The translations under genes were made by a program, and so were the position numbers. Positions 37,143 through 49,664 of a stretch of DNA of 64,000 bases are shown here, piece after piece (the stretch's first letter is position 1; each line of letters begins with the position of its first letter). Source of the stretch: Botryosphaeria dothidea (lineage: Eukaryota; Ascomycota; Dothideomycetes; Botryosphaeriales; Botryosphaeriaceae); assembly GCA_011503125.2 (NCBI GenBank), contig WWBZ02000040.1, positions 1,860,001-1,924,000 of the forward strand, written 5' to 3'. A model generated the notes under the pieces. It saw only the letters and a program-made list of their open reading frames with translations. It had not been told where the DNA came from and searched no databases.

Positions 37143-37579
37143 ATGGCCAGTAAGTCAACTGCGACAACGCAATGCTCCATCGCGCTGACAATACGCTTCT
37201 CAGAGTCCAAGAACTCGTCCCAGCACAACCAGTCCAAGAAGGCTCACCGTAACGGGTACGCACCACCTCGACTTGCCTTACGATCATGCCTGCACCCTTA
37301 GCCTCCGCTCCATCTCCGTCACTCATGTCCCACCGACGATTTCAACGTATTCTAACACGCTGCCCGAAACAGTATCAAGAAGCCTAAGACCCACCGCTAC
37401 CCGTCGCTCAAGGGTGTCGACCCCAAGTTCAGGAGGAACCACAGGCATGCGCTTCACGGCACCATGAGGGCGCTGGTGCGTATTTCCATCGATTTTCGAG
37501 AGATCTGCGAGGACATTAGTGGCTAATATTTGGCGGCCTACAGAAGGAGGTCAAGGAGGGCAAGCGCGAGTCGGCATAA
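37143..37579 (+). CDS. RPL29: 60S ribosomal protein eL29
   Basis: Four exons (37143-37149, 37204-37255, 37373-37475, 37544-37579) give 65 residues. The sequence [20 protein letters not shown], then [19 protein letters not shown] and [19 protein letters not shown], is the highly conserved eL29 family and spans its full length. It is a very basic small protein of the large cytosolic subunit. The first coding exon is only seven bases (ATG GCC A), so the third codon is split by the first intron; such tiny first exons are common in fungal ribosomal protein genes. Three introns in 198 coding bases is dense. Confidence 0.95.
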
Positions 37580-38910
37580 ACGGGGCGCAGAACTGTCCGG
37601 GGATGGTATTCATGGCATGAAATCTAAAATCGGCTGGCGTTCATTGAGCTGGTCGTGTTGATGCAGCCTCTACACGGGAAAATGGAAAACGGCTTTTCGA
37701 TCCCGAACGATCTATCGGTTCTCTTGCGCCCGGTTGCTCTACCACACAAACTCGTTATTCAAGTCCAGAGGCCTCGGTAACTTTGCTCGCTCGCTAACAT
37801 GCATATTTCCCGTTTTGAAGTCATACGTACGGCATTAGTGTGTACAGCCCCGCGCACAGCCCATGCGCGAATGCTGAAGGATTTATACGTGCCAAAATTA
37901 CTCGCCCTTACATTACCAAACATCCAGCCTCTTTCCTGTGGGGTTTGGGTGCATGGAGAAGTGGCAACATACCTCCTTAGTATTCCTTGATCAATATATC
38001 CAGTCACTTTGCTACTTATGCTCGTACAATGTGTGTTCATTATCAAATGCTGTTTGCAGGTAGATGTAAGCACCTCTCCACCGCTGACGATAAGTTTTGG
38101 GAATTCTCTGTTGCAGTCATGCAACCGTCTTGCCAGGTTACCGCTTGCAAGACAAGGTTCCAAAGAATCGCGAGGTTCACCGCAAGAACCCTTTACGGAC
38201 TTGGAGACTTCATCCAACAACGCTTCAAGTCTGAGCTGTTAATATACCTTTGGAACTAAACTCGTAATTGCAGGGAAGCGCTTTACAGCCTGGATACGAG
38301 AATCTTCAAACAAACTGCGCATAGGTATTGGACAACGATCTAGGGCACGCCGGGCATAATTAATTGCTGACTGCATGGGTAAGGAGGCTGGTTGACAGAT
38401 GCTATTCATAGGCGAATTGTTCAAGAGGTATGAGAGTGGCCTTATGTGGAAGTGACCATCAAAGTAAAGAAACAAAGTATACTCATCGACAGAGCCAGAC
38501 TCAGGTGGCGGCAGATTTTCTTATTCGATCCTACCGCGCCACAATACAAACTCCGAACGCCAGTTTGATGCGATGGTTTGCTGTGTACTTATACATAAGG
38601 TGGGCATAGGGTATTTTGGCCATTATCCGGATGTACAGGCTCAAACAGATTCCATGGAATATACGTTTCTATAGGTGACGAGAGGGAGATGTCCGTGCTG
38701 CTCCTCAAGGTCGCGGCCGATTATCTATCTCTTCGCGCAGTGATTGGAAAATGAGAGTTCCATTTTTGAAGGTATGCTCTTTCCTTACGCGGTGACCGCG
38801 CCTTCCTTCCTCAACGTCACGACCAGGAACCTGCTAGTGGAGGCAACACCCGCGAACACTAACTTCTACACGAACCCACTCTCTGACCGCCGATCATCAA
38901 GTCCACAATC
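37580..38910. other. Intergenic region, no gene seen
   Basis: 1.3 kb. The first ~200 bases are likely eL29 3' UTR. 37800-38700 is AT-richer, with scattered short open frames that lack splice-linked continuations or family resemblance. The part just before 38911 is probably the leader of the next gene. Confidence 0.5.
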
Positions 38911-40788
38911 ATGGCGGACATTCAAAGCTGGATGCGCAAAACCATCCAGCCCGTCAGGACGCGCACGCCGACCTTCCCACTCACCTCAGACGAGCGGCGC
39001 GGTACTATCGACACCAGTTCACTCTCCGAATCCAGCACACCGCAAAGACGTCCGGGTCCGCGCAAGAAAATATCAACTTACTTCTCGAAGCCCACCAAAT
39101 CCCCAGAAGATACTATCACTGAGATCTGGTCGTCCGGCACCTCTGCAGATAATGTATCTGCGCCGGACATCACCATGATGGTTGACGCAATCTTCATCAA
39201 GCTCTGTAACAGACCATTCGACGGGCTCCCTGCACAGATGAACAGTTCAATCCTTCATGTAATCGAATCTTATAGGGGTCTGAGTTTCGAAAAAGAACAT
39301 GTGGACGACCAGTTGAAGGAAACGGCGGGCAGACTGGAAGAAGTTGAAAAGACATGGGAAAACGAGGAACTTGCATTCCGAGCGGAGATCAAGCGCCTCG
39401 AGCTTATCATAGCAAGAGGGAAGAACGGTATGTCGCGTTTGATGGCCTCACGCCAGGAAAGTGTCGTCAACAGAAAGAGGTACTCCAGAACACAGGCAGC
39501 GACAATTATGCCAGTCAGCATGGAAACAGCCGCCATGAAGAAACACGAGGTACACTCCGAGAACAGTCAGCAAGGTAAGAAAAACACAAGTCCAAGCGCG
39601 CTTGAAAGTGTGGCTGAAAGCATTGCTTTTCTAGTACCATCCATATCCCCGTCGAGCAGGGAAAGAGTACTCTCAATCCAGCTCTTCTCCGCTGTCAATC
39701 ACGACATTCCGGTGGGGACTCCACCTCAAGAAAATCTTTACAGTGCCTTTGGAAAAGTCCCTGGATTTAAGAATGGTCCGAAGGAGCCTTCAGTGAAGGA
39801 CCGGTTCTCGCTTCCTGGAAATGAAAGCCTGGGGACTGATGTGAGCAAAAAATCCAGCGCGAGCGGCGACAACGTGCCTACCAAACAAGGCAACCCCGGA
39901 ACATCGGTGAAGAATGATATGGCCCGCGATTTCCAAGATATCAAGTATATGGCATCTGCGATTGCTGAAAGCCGAGGTTTGAGAGTAGAACAAATCCTTC
40001 CGAAGCTCATTGAGCTCTTTGACAACGCGGAGGAGCAGCTGGAAATCCCCGCAAAATCGGAAGCAATGCAGAGGACGCCAACCGGACCCCAGATTCGTCG
40101 CCCACCATCCTGGATCCCTGGGGACGATACTTCTGCTTGGGTGGACGCAGGCACGGTTCCGACCATCAGGCCGCCCCTTCGTACCCTAGATAGCTTCGCG
40201 TCATCTCGCTGCGAGACAATGAGTGATCTGTCAGCAAGCTCTTCTGACGAGTCTGAGGGCGACTCCGCTTTGAAAAGACCTTCAAAGATCCCTAGTCCTT
40301 CACATGATAAGGGGCTTGCACGCTCACGCCAGGAACAAAGATCTAGTGTAGTCACAGTGATGGGCGGTCCTGATCGTCTGGAGACAGAGCTGCTCTCATC
40401 CAGTGCCAGCTCTCGCAGGACGGCCTTTCGCAACAGTTCGGACCGGCTCGACTCTACCGCTGCCTTGGGTCCTAGGCTTCTCCAGCAGAAGCCACAGATG
40501 TCCAGTCGGCATTCACTTTCGGTTTCAACAGCGCAGGGTGGAGCCACGTCGTCTCCTGACGCTCCAACGGCGGATTCAACAGCAGAAACACCCCAAAAAA
40601 GCTCACCGCCGCCAGTCACGGGCCGGACCAGCGGTCAACTGTCGCTAAGGCAAAAGACTAATCAGGTAGACAGCGCCGTAGGCGTTGCGGATGCTAGGTC
40701 GGCCAGAAGCTCAGAGACCACAATTAGCCGCACTGACCCAGTCAAGGATGGTGCGCGCCAGTGGACCAACCAGAAGCGCACCAGGTAG
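38911..40788 (+). CDS. Unrecognised 625-residue protein, coiled coil plus long disordered tail
   Basis: A single uninterrupted exon begins with ATG after an A-rich context and encodes 625 residues. The N-terminal ~95 residues are basic and Ser/Thr/Pro-rich (PRKKISTYFSKP). Residues about 95-190 form the only clearly structured part: a hydrophobic helical segment (MMVDAIFIKLCNRPFDGLPA, then ILHVIESYRGL) running into a coiled coil (KETAGRLEEVEKTWENEELAF). A second short helical patch is at about 345-380 (YMASAIAESRGLRVEQILPK). The rest is low-complexity and Ser-rich, with many Ser-Pro sites. I do not recognise a named family, though the helical segment looks like something conserved in filamentous fungi. 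It may be a structural or cytoskeletal partner protein, but no function is assigned. Confidence 0.72.
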   Translation: MADIQSWMRKTIQPVRTRTPTFPLTSDERRGTIDTSSLSESSTPQRRPGPRKKISTYFSKPTKSPEDTITEIWSSGTSADNVSAPDITMMVDAIFIKLCNRPFDGLPAQMNSSILHVIESYRGLSFEKEHVDDQLKETAGRLEEVEKTWENEELAFRAEIKRLELIIARGKNGMSRLMASRQESVVNRKRYSRTQAATIMPVSMETAAMKKHEVHSENSQQGKKNTSPSALESVAESIAFLVPSISPSSRERVLSIQLFSAVNHDIPVGTPPQENLYSAFGKVPGFKNGPKEPSVKDRFSLPGNESLGTDVSKKSSASGDNVPTKQGNPGTSVKNDMARDFQDIKYMASAIAESRGLRVEQILPKLIELFDNAEEQLEIPAKSEAMQRTPTGPQIRRPPSWIPGDDTSAWVDAGTVPTIRPPLRTLDSFASSRCETMSDLSASSSDESEGDSALKRPSKIPSPSHDKGLARSRQEQRSSVVTVMGGPDRLETELLSSSASSRRTAFRNSSDRLDSTAALGPRLLQQKPQMSSRHSLSVSTAQGGATSSPDAPTADSTAETPQKSSPPPVTGRTSGQLSLRQKTNQVDSAVGVADARSARSSETTISRTDPVKDGARQWTNQKRTR

Positions 40789-43405
40789 CAAATAAGGAAG
40801 CACAGGAACCTTTGAGACCGGAAGGCGGGAGCAGAGCATATGTTGCAAGGGAACGACGGTCTGTTTGGGCGTGCCGGCGTGCCGGGAGCTTCATTTGAGG
40901 GATTCAAGAGGTTGAGGCAGACCAGAAAAGTCCGCCGCAGCACGCGTCGGAGATGAGGTGGAAACCAGCGATAGACATCTCGATCGATCGCGATCGTTTC
41001 AGCGCCAAATTGGAACGTGAGCAAAAAAAAAGACAGCTGGACGAGCAGTCTCGGTGAAAAGCAACGCCGGCTAGTGAGCACGACAGAGCGGAGCATGTCT
41101 GTAGTCTAGAGTATAAAGGATTGATTATCGACGTGCGATTGGGTGACGGGTGATTATGCTGCGCAGCTGTAATGATGGGTGAGGATGAAGTGAGCTCTTC
41201 CCGGACGCGCACGGCGGGGGAAATGAGCGGCAGTTCCGTGCTGACGCGGGTTAGCCCGGGCGCACACATTACGGCGTGGCCCAAAGCAGGCAGCGCGAAC
41301 GGTAAAATACACGCCAAGCTGCTTACGACTGGGGCCGTAGCGGACGGCTAATCCTGCCCGGGCCAAGAGCGCAGAGCCCGCCAAAGGGCCCCCTGCCTGC
41401 AGCGCCAGCGCCAATCGCACTCCGCTTCGCACACACTCCGCTCGAAATTGCAGGAACAACGCTGCCCTCCACGCGCGCGCTCTGGGCTCCATGCTCCAGG
41501 CTCTCACCACGCTCTCAACATCGAGGAACGGGCGCCCGCCCAGTGGGCACGCTCTCCACCCCCCACCGCAATTGCATCATGCCCAGACGTCGTGCCGGGA
41601 TGCCGACTGGCCGACGGGCGTCGAGTTACATCGCAGTCGAGTCGCGTCGCTCCAGAGTCGCACAGCGGAACGACAGCACCGCTCTTATGACGCCAGCGCT
41701 GTCCGCTGCGCTGGCGCGCGGAGCTGGGCAGCCCCAGGCTCAAGACTCTCGGCCGCTGCGAATACGCGCGTCACGCCGTCCTCTGCCGCCCGGCCACAAC
41801 GGGCGACGGATCGCCAGCGACAGTGATTTGCGGAACGGCTCCCGTCGCCCTGTGCGGCCTAGCAGCTGTGGCGCATGAAGGCCGCCGCCGGCTCTCACGC
41901 GCTTCGGCTTGACTGCCTCTCGCGGCCGCCAACTTATGATGTGCGACAGCCCCGGCCGGCCGATTTGAGCGCTGCTGCAACGCGCCTGTGAGCGCCACGT
42001 CGAGAAGCGATCGCGCGCCGTGTCAGACAAACGGCCGCCCACTGCTGCTGCCTCCTCTCCAGCGCGCAATGGAGCCGCGGACTTCGCCGTCCGTTGGCTC
42101 CAGTCAGTCGCCCTCTCTTCTCGCCGCCATCAGCTCAGCGCCACATGCTCGCGGGTCCGAGGCCGTGTCGCCGTGCCAGCCGCTGCCGACTCTCTACTCT
42201 AATCTCGGTTGGTTCTCGATCTCGTCGCAAGCGACATGGCTGCCACAGATTTGGTGGCATGCGCCACAGGAATTGGTCGCGGAGGGCTCGTCGCCTGGCG
42301 GGATGCGCCGAGGGGATCAAGGACCCATGCCTCCCATCCTTTTATCACGCAGGGGAAGCATTGCAGTCAGCGGCTTCAGGCACTCCAACGGCATTCGAAC
42401 GTCATGCTCATCTCCGCACGGCAGCTGAGGCGCAGCCTGTGCTCCCGGCGCGCGATAGGACGGGGCAGCATGTGCGCCAGAAGACAGCCGGCCCCTGGGG
42501 CGTCACGTTGTCCGTGTGGCTGCTTGCTATCCGCCCCCGGGCCCAAAACACGTTCTAGAGGCGGCAGCGCGAGTGGCACGCTTGGACGCGCGAGATGGTG
42601 CAGTTTCAGCGGAGATGCTGGTGCTGGGCGCTGGCGGCGACGGCTTAGCTGCCAGCTCCCAGCTCCCAGCTCCCCGCGGCGTCTGTGTGCGGTGGCAGCG
42701 ACATTGCTTTTTTCCTTGTCGTGACAGGAGCGAGAGATTTGAGGTATTCAGCCGTTTGGGGGTCCCGAAGAGGATGGCCGCAATCTGCAGGCGGCCAGAC
42801 CGCGGGCAGCCGCAGCTGGGATCTGGGATGGGCACGCCTGCGCCTTCGCCGCTGTAGGGACGAGAGCGATCAGCATCCGAGTTTTCGGGCGGGCGAGCAG
42901 CATCAGCGTCCTTTTGTCTGTTTGGCGGGCCGGAGGCCTGGGCTGCGTAGCTGGGCGGCGACGGCAGACGGGCTCGCACGCGTCGCGCAGCGCACAGCCA
43001 CGGGCTGAGGTATGACGCAGCGCAATGGGGCGTGTGTAGGGCTTGTCGCGCTTTTCCCCGACCCCGACGATTGACGCTCGCATCGTGATCTGCTGCTCCG
43101 GTGCGGTCACCTTCGTGGGCTCGTGCGCGCCTCTTCCTTCCCTCACCACCCTTGCAAGTGCTGGTCCACATGGCGTCGAAATAAACGGTTTTGGCTTCAT
43201 AAAAGACTGGCGCCTTTCACTCGCATATGCGCGCCCGCCTCTTGCTCCCCGAACCGCATGGTGCCGTACCTGTAGTCAGCCACACGTACTAGGTGACCAC
43301 GCACCGCCCACCGCCGCCGTCCCACACTTCAGCTCCCACCACGCCGACCCCATTCTCTTCATGCTCCTGGCGCCCTGACTGCACGCTCCGCCGAGCTCTC
43401 CAGAC
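40789..43405. promoter_or_regulatory. Long upstream region of the CP2 transcription factor gene
   Basis: 2.6 kb, GC-rich, with no recognised gene. Overlapping long frames on both strands have Ala/Arg/Ser-rich composition typical of GC-rich non-coding DNA. It includes a short palindrome-rich patch of CGATCG units at 40981-40996 and an A9 run near 41025. A large upstream region is common for developmental regulators in filamentous fungi. No specific site was assigned. Confidence 0.45.
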
Positions 43406-46097
43406 ATGTTCCGCAATCGGTACGTTGCGCGCGTCCACGCTGCTCTGTCGCGCCCTGCCACCCTGCTGACCCTCGCGCTCGCCCAGGACCAATTCGCAAA
43501 AGCCGAATGATGAGCTGATCGCGAGCTTCAAAGCCTCGTTCCCCCATGTCACCCCCGGCGCTCACACTGCTGCGCCGTCGCAAAACACCACGTCCGCCCT
43601 GGACTTGGCACTTCAGTATGTTGATCACCCGCCGTCGCGACTCAGTCGTCCGCTGCGCTAGCCGCTTCGCGCATCACCGTCGCGTCCTGCGCCGCATCAC
43701 CACCACCGCGCGACATTGCTAACCACAACGCCCGCTGCAGTCACTTTGGCGACTCAGACGACGTGAAGGACCAGGATCCCACCCCGAGGGGTGCGGAGCA
43801 GTGGCGCTTCACGCCCTCACTCATGGATCCGAACAGCTTCGCGTTTGCGTCCTTCGCCAACCAGCCGCCGGGCTACTACACGCCCACGCCCGGCGGCACC
43901 AACACCATCTACCACAGCCAGGCCGGCGACCTGCACACGCCTGGCTTCAGCATGGGCCTCGGCACTCCGCTCTCCATGCCCACTTCAGAGGGTGCCCTCC
44001 ATGCTGCCCAATCCACCGGTGCCGGCATGCACGCCTTCCAGCCTCATCCCATTGCGCCCTTGCCATTCCAAAACCCCAATCCGTTCGCCATGCCTCATCA
44101 AATGACCCAGCCTCCGTCGTTCGCTCCGCATCAATTTACCCATCAGGCTGCTGCCTTCGATCCCATGTCCCAGGCCGACGAGCCGTCAATGGACGGCATG
44201 CCCGTCGACATCGAGATGCAGGAGCGGTCGCCCATGCTCAACTTTGCTCAAGGGTTCAGTGAGCAATCCCGTCCGAACCCTATTCAACAAAGCATCGAAA
44301 AGTAGGTTGCTCCCGCACCGTGTGTTGAACCATGGGGACTCTGCTAAACAAGTGTAGCTTCCGCTGGCATGTCACGCTGAACGCGCCTACGGCCATGATC
44401 AAACACACCGACGAGGTTCCGGTCACCTACCTCAACAAAGGCCAGGCCTACTCCATTGCCATCGTCGACACCGCCCCTGCCCCCCCGCAAATTGCGGGTG
44501 TCCCTGTCAAGTACCGTACTTACATTCGTATCTCCTTTGAGGATGAGCAGCAGCGTCAACGTCCAGCAGCCTGCTGGCAGCTCTGGAAGGAAGGACGAGG
44601 CACGAACGAAGCTCATCAGCGCGGTGGCCGCCTTCAAGCGGTGGAGTTTGTTGATCCAACGCAGGTTGGAGGCGGTGATGGCTCGACGCGTCCTCGGGTC
44701 GAGTTGGAGTCTGCCTCGTTTGACGGCTTTTCAGTTACCTGGACCCCCGGCACCAGTGCCAATGGCGTCGTCGAATGCTCCATCGCCGTTCGTTTCAACT
44801 TCCTCTCGACCGATTTCAGCCATTCGAAAGGTGTCAAGGGCATTCCTGTCAGGCTCTGCTCGAAGACGGAGCAAATTGGCGCCCAAGCACCTGGTATCGC
44901 CGAGGCTTCTCAACCGGAGATTTGCTATTGCAAAGTCAAGCTTTTCCGCGACCATGGAGCTGAACGCAAACTTTCCAACGATGTTACTCACGTCAAGAAG
45001 ACCATCGACAAGCTCAAACAGCAGATCGCACAAGCTGAGTCCGGTATGAAGGACTTCGGAAAGAGGAAGAGAGGTTCGATCGCCAAAGGAGGTGCCAACG
45101 CCACTGATCGCCCCGGTAAAGTCCCCAAGCACAAGCGCACCTGGTCCATGTCCTCTGCCAGTTCCACCGGCAATAGGCCGACAGCCGAGGAGGATTTGCA
45201 CTTGAAGCTCGCGACACTCCAGGATATGTTTACCTCAACCCGGCCAACCAGTATTCTGTACTTGAAAGGAGAAGAACTTGATGATCCAGACGTCCACCCG
45301 GTCCACCTCTCCGGTGAGCCTCAGGATCTTACCAAGGTTGAGACCGGCGACTCGGCCATGTGGGATGGACAGAGCAGGAACTCTTCCATCGTCTCTCCCA
45401 CGCCCAGCTCGCAATCTGTCAACTCAGGCGAGCGCCGGAGCTCTACGTTCCAGTCTTTCCCTCCACCATCGCGTGTCTCCTCGAACGAATGGCGCAATAT
45501 GCCACAGACGGCAACTGGTGATATCACCTCATTGGCTGTGCAGCCTACCCTTTCAAACAATCCGGTCAAGGTGCAAAAGGCGTCGACAGATGGCTCCATT
45601 GGCGGGTGGATTGACGCTTTGGGCGTTGACCTCTCTTACCAGCCCCCGCCGGAACGGGCCATCAAACCTGGTAAGTCTTCACTTCAATTCTACATCACCA
45701 GGCGATATTCTGACAATTAGCAGTTGCATGCTTCTACGTACAGCCGAGATTTGTCGGAAGACCGCCAGAGGACAACTATTTCCGGGCTGTGTACCTCATG
45801 CAGCGAACGCTAAAGGACCTGATCAACGGCATCGCGATGAAATGCAAGCTCGAGCCGACACGGGTGGTGCGCACGATTCAGATCAACGCAAAGGGCCTCG
45901 CAATTGCGCTGGACGACGGGGACGTGCAGGAAATCCCCGAAGGCCAGGACATGACGGCAGAGTTTCAGGAGATCCACGCTGACTCGCCAATGAAACGCGA
46001 ATGGGACTCCGGCCCGACCGACGTGCAAGTCGACGGTGACGTCGGCGCCATCGAGACGACAACGACGTCGGGCTACGAGCTCCGGCTCCTTTTCTGA
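43406..46097 (+). CDS. Grainyhead/CP2-family transcription factor
   Basis: Five exons (43406-43419, 43487-43615, 43741-44301, 44358-45670, 45724-46097) give 796 residues. Residues 1-233 are a Pro/Gln/Ser-rich, probably activating region. The CP2 DNA-binding domain begins at about residue 235 (FRWHVTLNAPTAMIKHTDEVPVTYLNKGQAY) and runs to about 460, including YIRISFEDEQQR, CWQLWKEGRG, VEFVDP, FSVTWTP, VRFNFLSTDFSHSKGVKG and ICYCKVKLFRDHGAERK. The C-terminal ~125 residues (FRAVYLMQRTLKDLINGIA, VVRTIQINAKGLAIALDD) look like the CP2-family dimerisation or ubiquitin-like segment. The Neurospora member, csp-2, controls conidial separation and cell-wall genes, so a role in conidiation or wall remodelling is plausible. 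The last intron has a TAGCAG tandem acceptor that adds or removes one Ala. Confidence 0.9.
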
Positions 46098-49000
46098 AGT
46101 GGGCGCGACAGCGCACACATACCCTCGTTTCCAAAGGCTAATGACCGGTAATGACTTGTAAAATTCGTCATGGCGCGAGCGCTGGTCGGAAGCGCTTTAG
46201 GGACATGTATCTGCACCTACGGGCGTTTATTTTGGCTTGAGATACCACTCGGATTCGCCCGCATTTGCGACTTCTACGGATACCCACTACTTAATTTTTC
46301 TTTGCATGTACTGGCAACAACAGCGGCTTCAAGGGCTTCTATCTATAGCGCACAGCGCGACGGCTGAGATTGCTCTCGATTTCCTTGGTGGTACTGTTCC
46401 GCGTTGATGTGTTTTGCGTTGCAAGCTACTCCTGTAATCTTTTTTCCTTTCGTCACGGGCCCTCGCGGCACGCTTGCTTCTTTACACGAAAGAAGATACC
46501 CATCAGTTGATTTGTGCTTCATGTAATACTTTGCCGCAATGGCTCGGGAGGAGCGGGGATGCCCGGTAGACAACAATGTGAGCCAATGCTACGGACTCTC
46601 AAATCTGTTTACAAATCTTTGGTGCACGTCAGGCGAGCTCGTGGGAGCTGGTGAACCATGGGCCTAACACAACGTTGCCCCGCATTCCGCGTAGCTTACT
46701 GGCTGCTGGGTACGTACTCGATCACCAGCCACGCGGGGCATGGTTCCACCATCGAGAGAGCTCCAGCGACGCGCCATCTCCTGGCGTCGGGTGGCGAGCA
46801 CGAGCGGAAGGAGACAGCAGAGCGTGACACGAAGCTGATGGCGCGAGCGACCGAGCTTCGGAGTCATCCTTCCTGGGGAGGCTGGAGAGGGGGTTGAAGG
46901 AGCGGCGAGGCAGGCGTGTGCCGCGGCGCCGCAACAAAGGGTGTTTTGGATCAACAGCTGACTACCGTTTTGGGGAGCAGGGAGCCACAGGACAGCTTCC
47001 GCCACAGCGATCGGCCGCCAGGTGGCAGCGCTCAAAGAAGTGGACGACCCTTGCTTCGGGCGCTGCATCGGCTGACCGCCTGCAGGCGGTGGGCGGCTTC
47101 CAGCTCGCGGCGTCACGCAGTCCAGGCCCTCGGGTCGATAATTGGGCGGGCTGGTGGTGAGGAGGAACACAGAGCTGCAGGAAGGGTGCATCTAGAGCAG
47201 CTGCAGCTGCAGCATTCGCCACAGCAGAGGCGCAAGCGACGCGGCGCAGCTGGGTCGCGGGAGGTGTCGTCGGAGAGGGGTGGCTAGTGTTTGGTAGTGA
47301 TAGGGCAGGCGGCCTATCGACAGCCGACCCGTGGTGTGGAGCGGCGCGGGCTCGATGCGGTTGCACGGCCACAGGTGGTCGAAGGCCTTGCCGGTGTCCC
47401 GCACGGCGCGAGCGGCCCACGGGAGAAGACGGTCGGGCGACCGTTGACGCGGATTAGCCAGCGTCGAGCGCCCTATGACGCAAAACGGCTGGGGCTCTTG
47501 CCTAATCAGCAGGCAAAAGGCGAGGATTTGGAGACGGACATGAAACGGCTAGCGGGCAGCTTCAGAGCTTCGGTGGCGCCAGGCTCCATCTGGCGGGTGG
47601 GAGGCGAATCACACGGTGGCACGCAGTCGGTTGCGGTGTCGCTGCGAATAGCGGGACAGGCCGCTCGATCGCGGGCTGGCTGGATTTGCGAGGCGGAAAA
47701 GGGAAAAGAGGCGCGACAGGGTTCGGCTGGCTCGGACGCGAGTCGTGGTCATGTGGGAGACGCAGAAGAACGTGTGGGACGAGCGCTGTGGCTGGTGTGG
47801 GGCACGCGAGATCCGTCGGGATTTCTTCCTGCGCTACGTCATAGTTGCTCTGCAGACCCTCAGGCTGCGACAATGCTTGACCTCTCCCGGCGCCGTGGAT
47901 CCATTCTGTTACTCTGCTATGACGATGCAAAAATTCTGCTCTGACAGCCGCGCATGCCCAAGCGTCGTCGTCGGCAATTGCTCGCTCCATTTGCTCGTTG
48001 CGGCGACGCTTCGGGCCCGCAGGGCGCTTTCGCATGACAAAAGAATGGCGTGCTATAGGTAGGCATCACTGCTGTTAGCGACTCAGTCGCACGCCGCACC
48101 TCGACCGCCGCCAGCCTTGGCTCCAACCGGCACTGCACCACCGCGTCGTCAGTCTGCATGCCGCTCAGCTGAGGCGTGCGAACAGACGCCCGCTGCCTCC
48201 AGCGAGCCTGCACGCTCACACGGCAGTGCCGGGTTGCGGTGCAAACATTTCGGAGGCCGGCCGGCTGTCTCCAGGGCGCTTGGCGGGGCGATGGTACCTT
48301 AGCCGGATGCTCTGCCGGCATCAGGCACAGATTCGCAGGGCGAGCGTCCCGCGCGCTGGCGCGGCCGTCGTCATTGCTGGTAATAATCGGCAACAGATCT
48401 CCGCTTGCACGCAGGGCCGCGCTGCATCTGCTTCAGAAAATAGGAATTGCAAAGGAATTCGCCGCCCCTTCTGCAATCCTCCCATCATCGCTGCCAATGC
48501 AAGGAACATCTATCCGGGGAACTGCCCGCCCCCTGGGCGGCTTTTGTCTTCCTCTTCCAGCGCATTGCCTCGCCCTCCAAGTGTCGCCTATTTGCTTGCG
48601 CTCCGGTCGATGCTCTGTCCCTTGCGTTGTGCCTTCGCCAGCGGGCCCCGTGCATGCATGAGGACTGGCGTTGTCATGTTCCATTATTGACACCGTATAC
48701 AATTTTCCCCGAATAGGAAGCTTCCAAGGGACGCGAAGCGAGGCACTAGGCCTAGCGTGTCGATTCGCCTCCTTGTCTACACTTTCCCCTTGCACCTTTT
48801 GTTGTTTCCCTGCCGCGCTAACAAGCCCATAAGCGAACTCGAGCTGTTCAAGCCACCGCCCTTTCCCTCTAGCCCGCTATCTACACCCATGCCCGCACAC
48901 GTAAAGACATTTTGGACTATGTACCGGCTACCGGGGTTTGAGCGGCGCGGGCGTGGGGTTGGACGTCAGCCACGGCCGGTCAATCGTGGAGACTTCGTGG

Positions 49001-49664
49001 GGAAGCGATGCAAGAAAAAGGAGGTGGCGTTGATGATATTGAGTCCAACAGCCTTCTTCTTCGCGCGTCGGCAATTCCCTTGTTGGTGTCTTCCTATTTT
49101 GGCCTACTTTTCGTACACGCCATTGTTGTATATTGTCCCGCTGTTATGCCTCCCTGCGCTTGCTTCTAAATATGGAATAGTGTCTATCACAACCTTTTCT
49201 GGCACACCGGTGGCAAAGGTCACCATCATGAAGACGATTCCGGTCCTTGAAGGGCCGTCGGCGCGGTCAACATTGTGCAGCAACATTTGGCGAGGGAAAA
49301 ACCGTCCCGCGGCTGCTTTGATAAGCGACTGCAATCGGAAGTGGTGGTGAGTAATTGGTAACGTATAAAAAGACGCGTAACTTTCTTGACTCGCAATGTT
49401 CCCTTTTTCGGTCGACTTCTCTTTGTCTTTGTTTTTCCGTCCTCCCTTTTCCGGCATCGCTGTGCTCAAGTGCGCAAACCAAAGCACCAATCAGCAGCAC
49501 GGAAACAAGTCATGTTGACGATATGCTCAGATTCAATTGTTTCTTTTTTTTCCTATGTCTGCGTGCTTTTCTTTGCCGTGTCTTGCGGCTCGAAGATGCA
49601 TGAGACCAAGCGCCATTTTTTTGCTTCTCCGTCTGCTTTTCTTCTTTGTTTCGTCCCTGACTCG
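46098..49664. other. 3.6-kb gene desert downstream of the CP2 gene
   Basis: No exon chain or conserved protein segment found on either strand. 46100-46650 is AT-rich and likely CP2 3' UTR. 46650-48700 is GC-rich and carries long but compositionally random frames. 48750-49660 is pyrimidine-rich on the plus strand and abuts the 3' end of the ureidoglycolate lyase gene. Confidence 0.45.

Noticed and set aside
39738..40619. 293-codon open frame antisense to the 625-residue gene
   Set aside because: It mirrors a Ser-rich sense frame; the sense ORF is longer and has an ATG and coiled-coil segment.
42527..43171. 214-codon minus-strand frame upstream of the CP2 gene
   Set aside because: Low-information composition and competing frames on both strands; no conserved segment.
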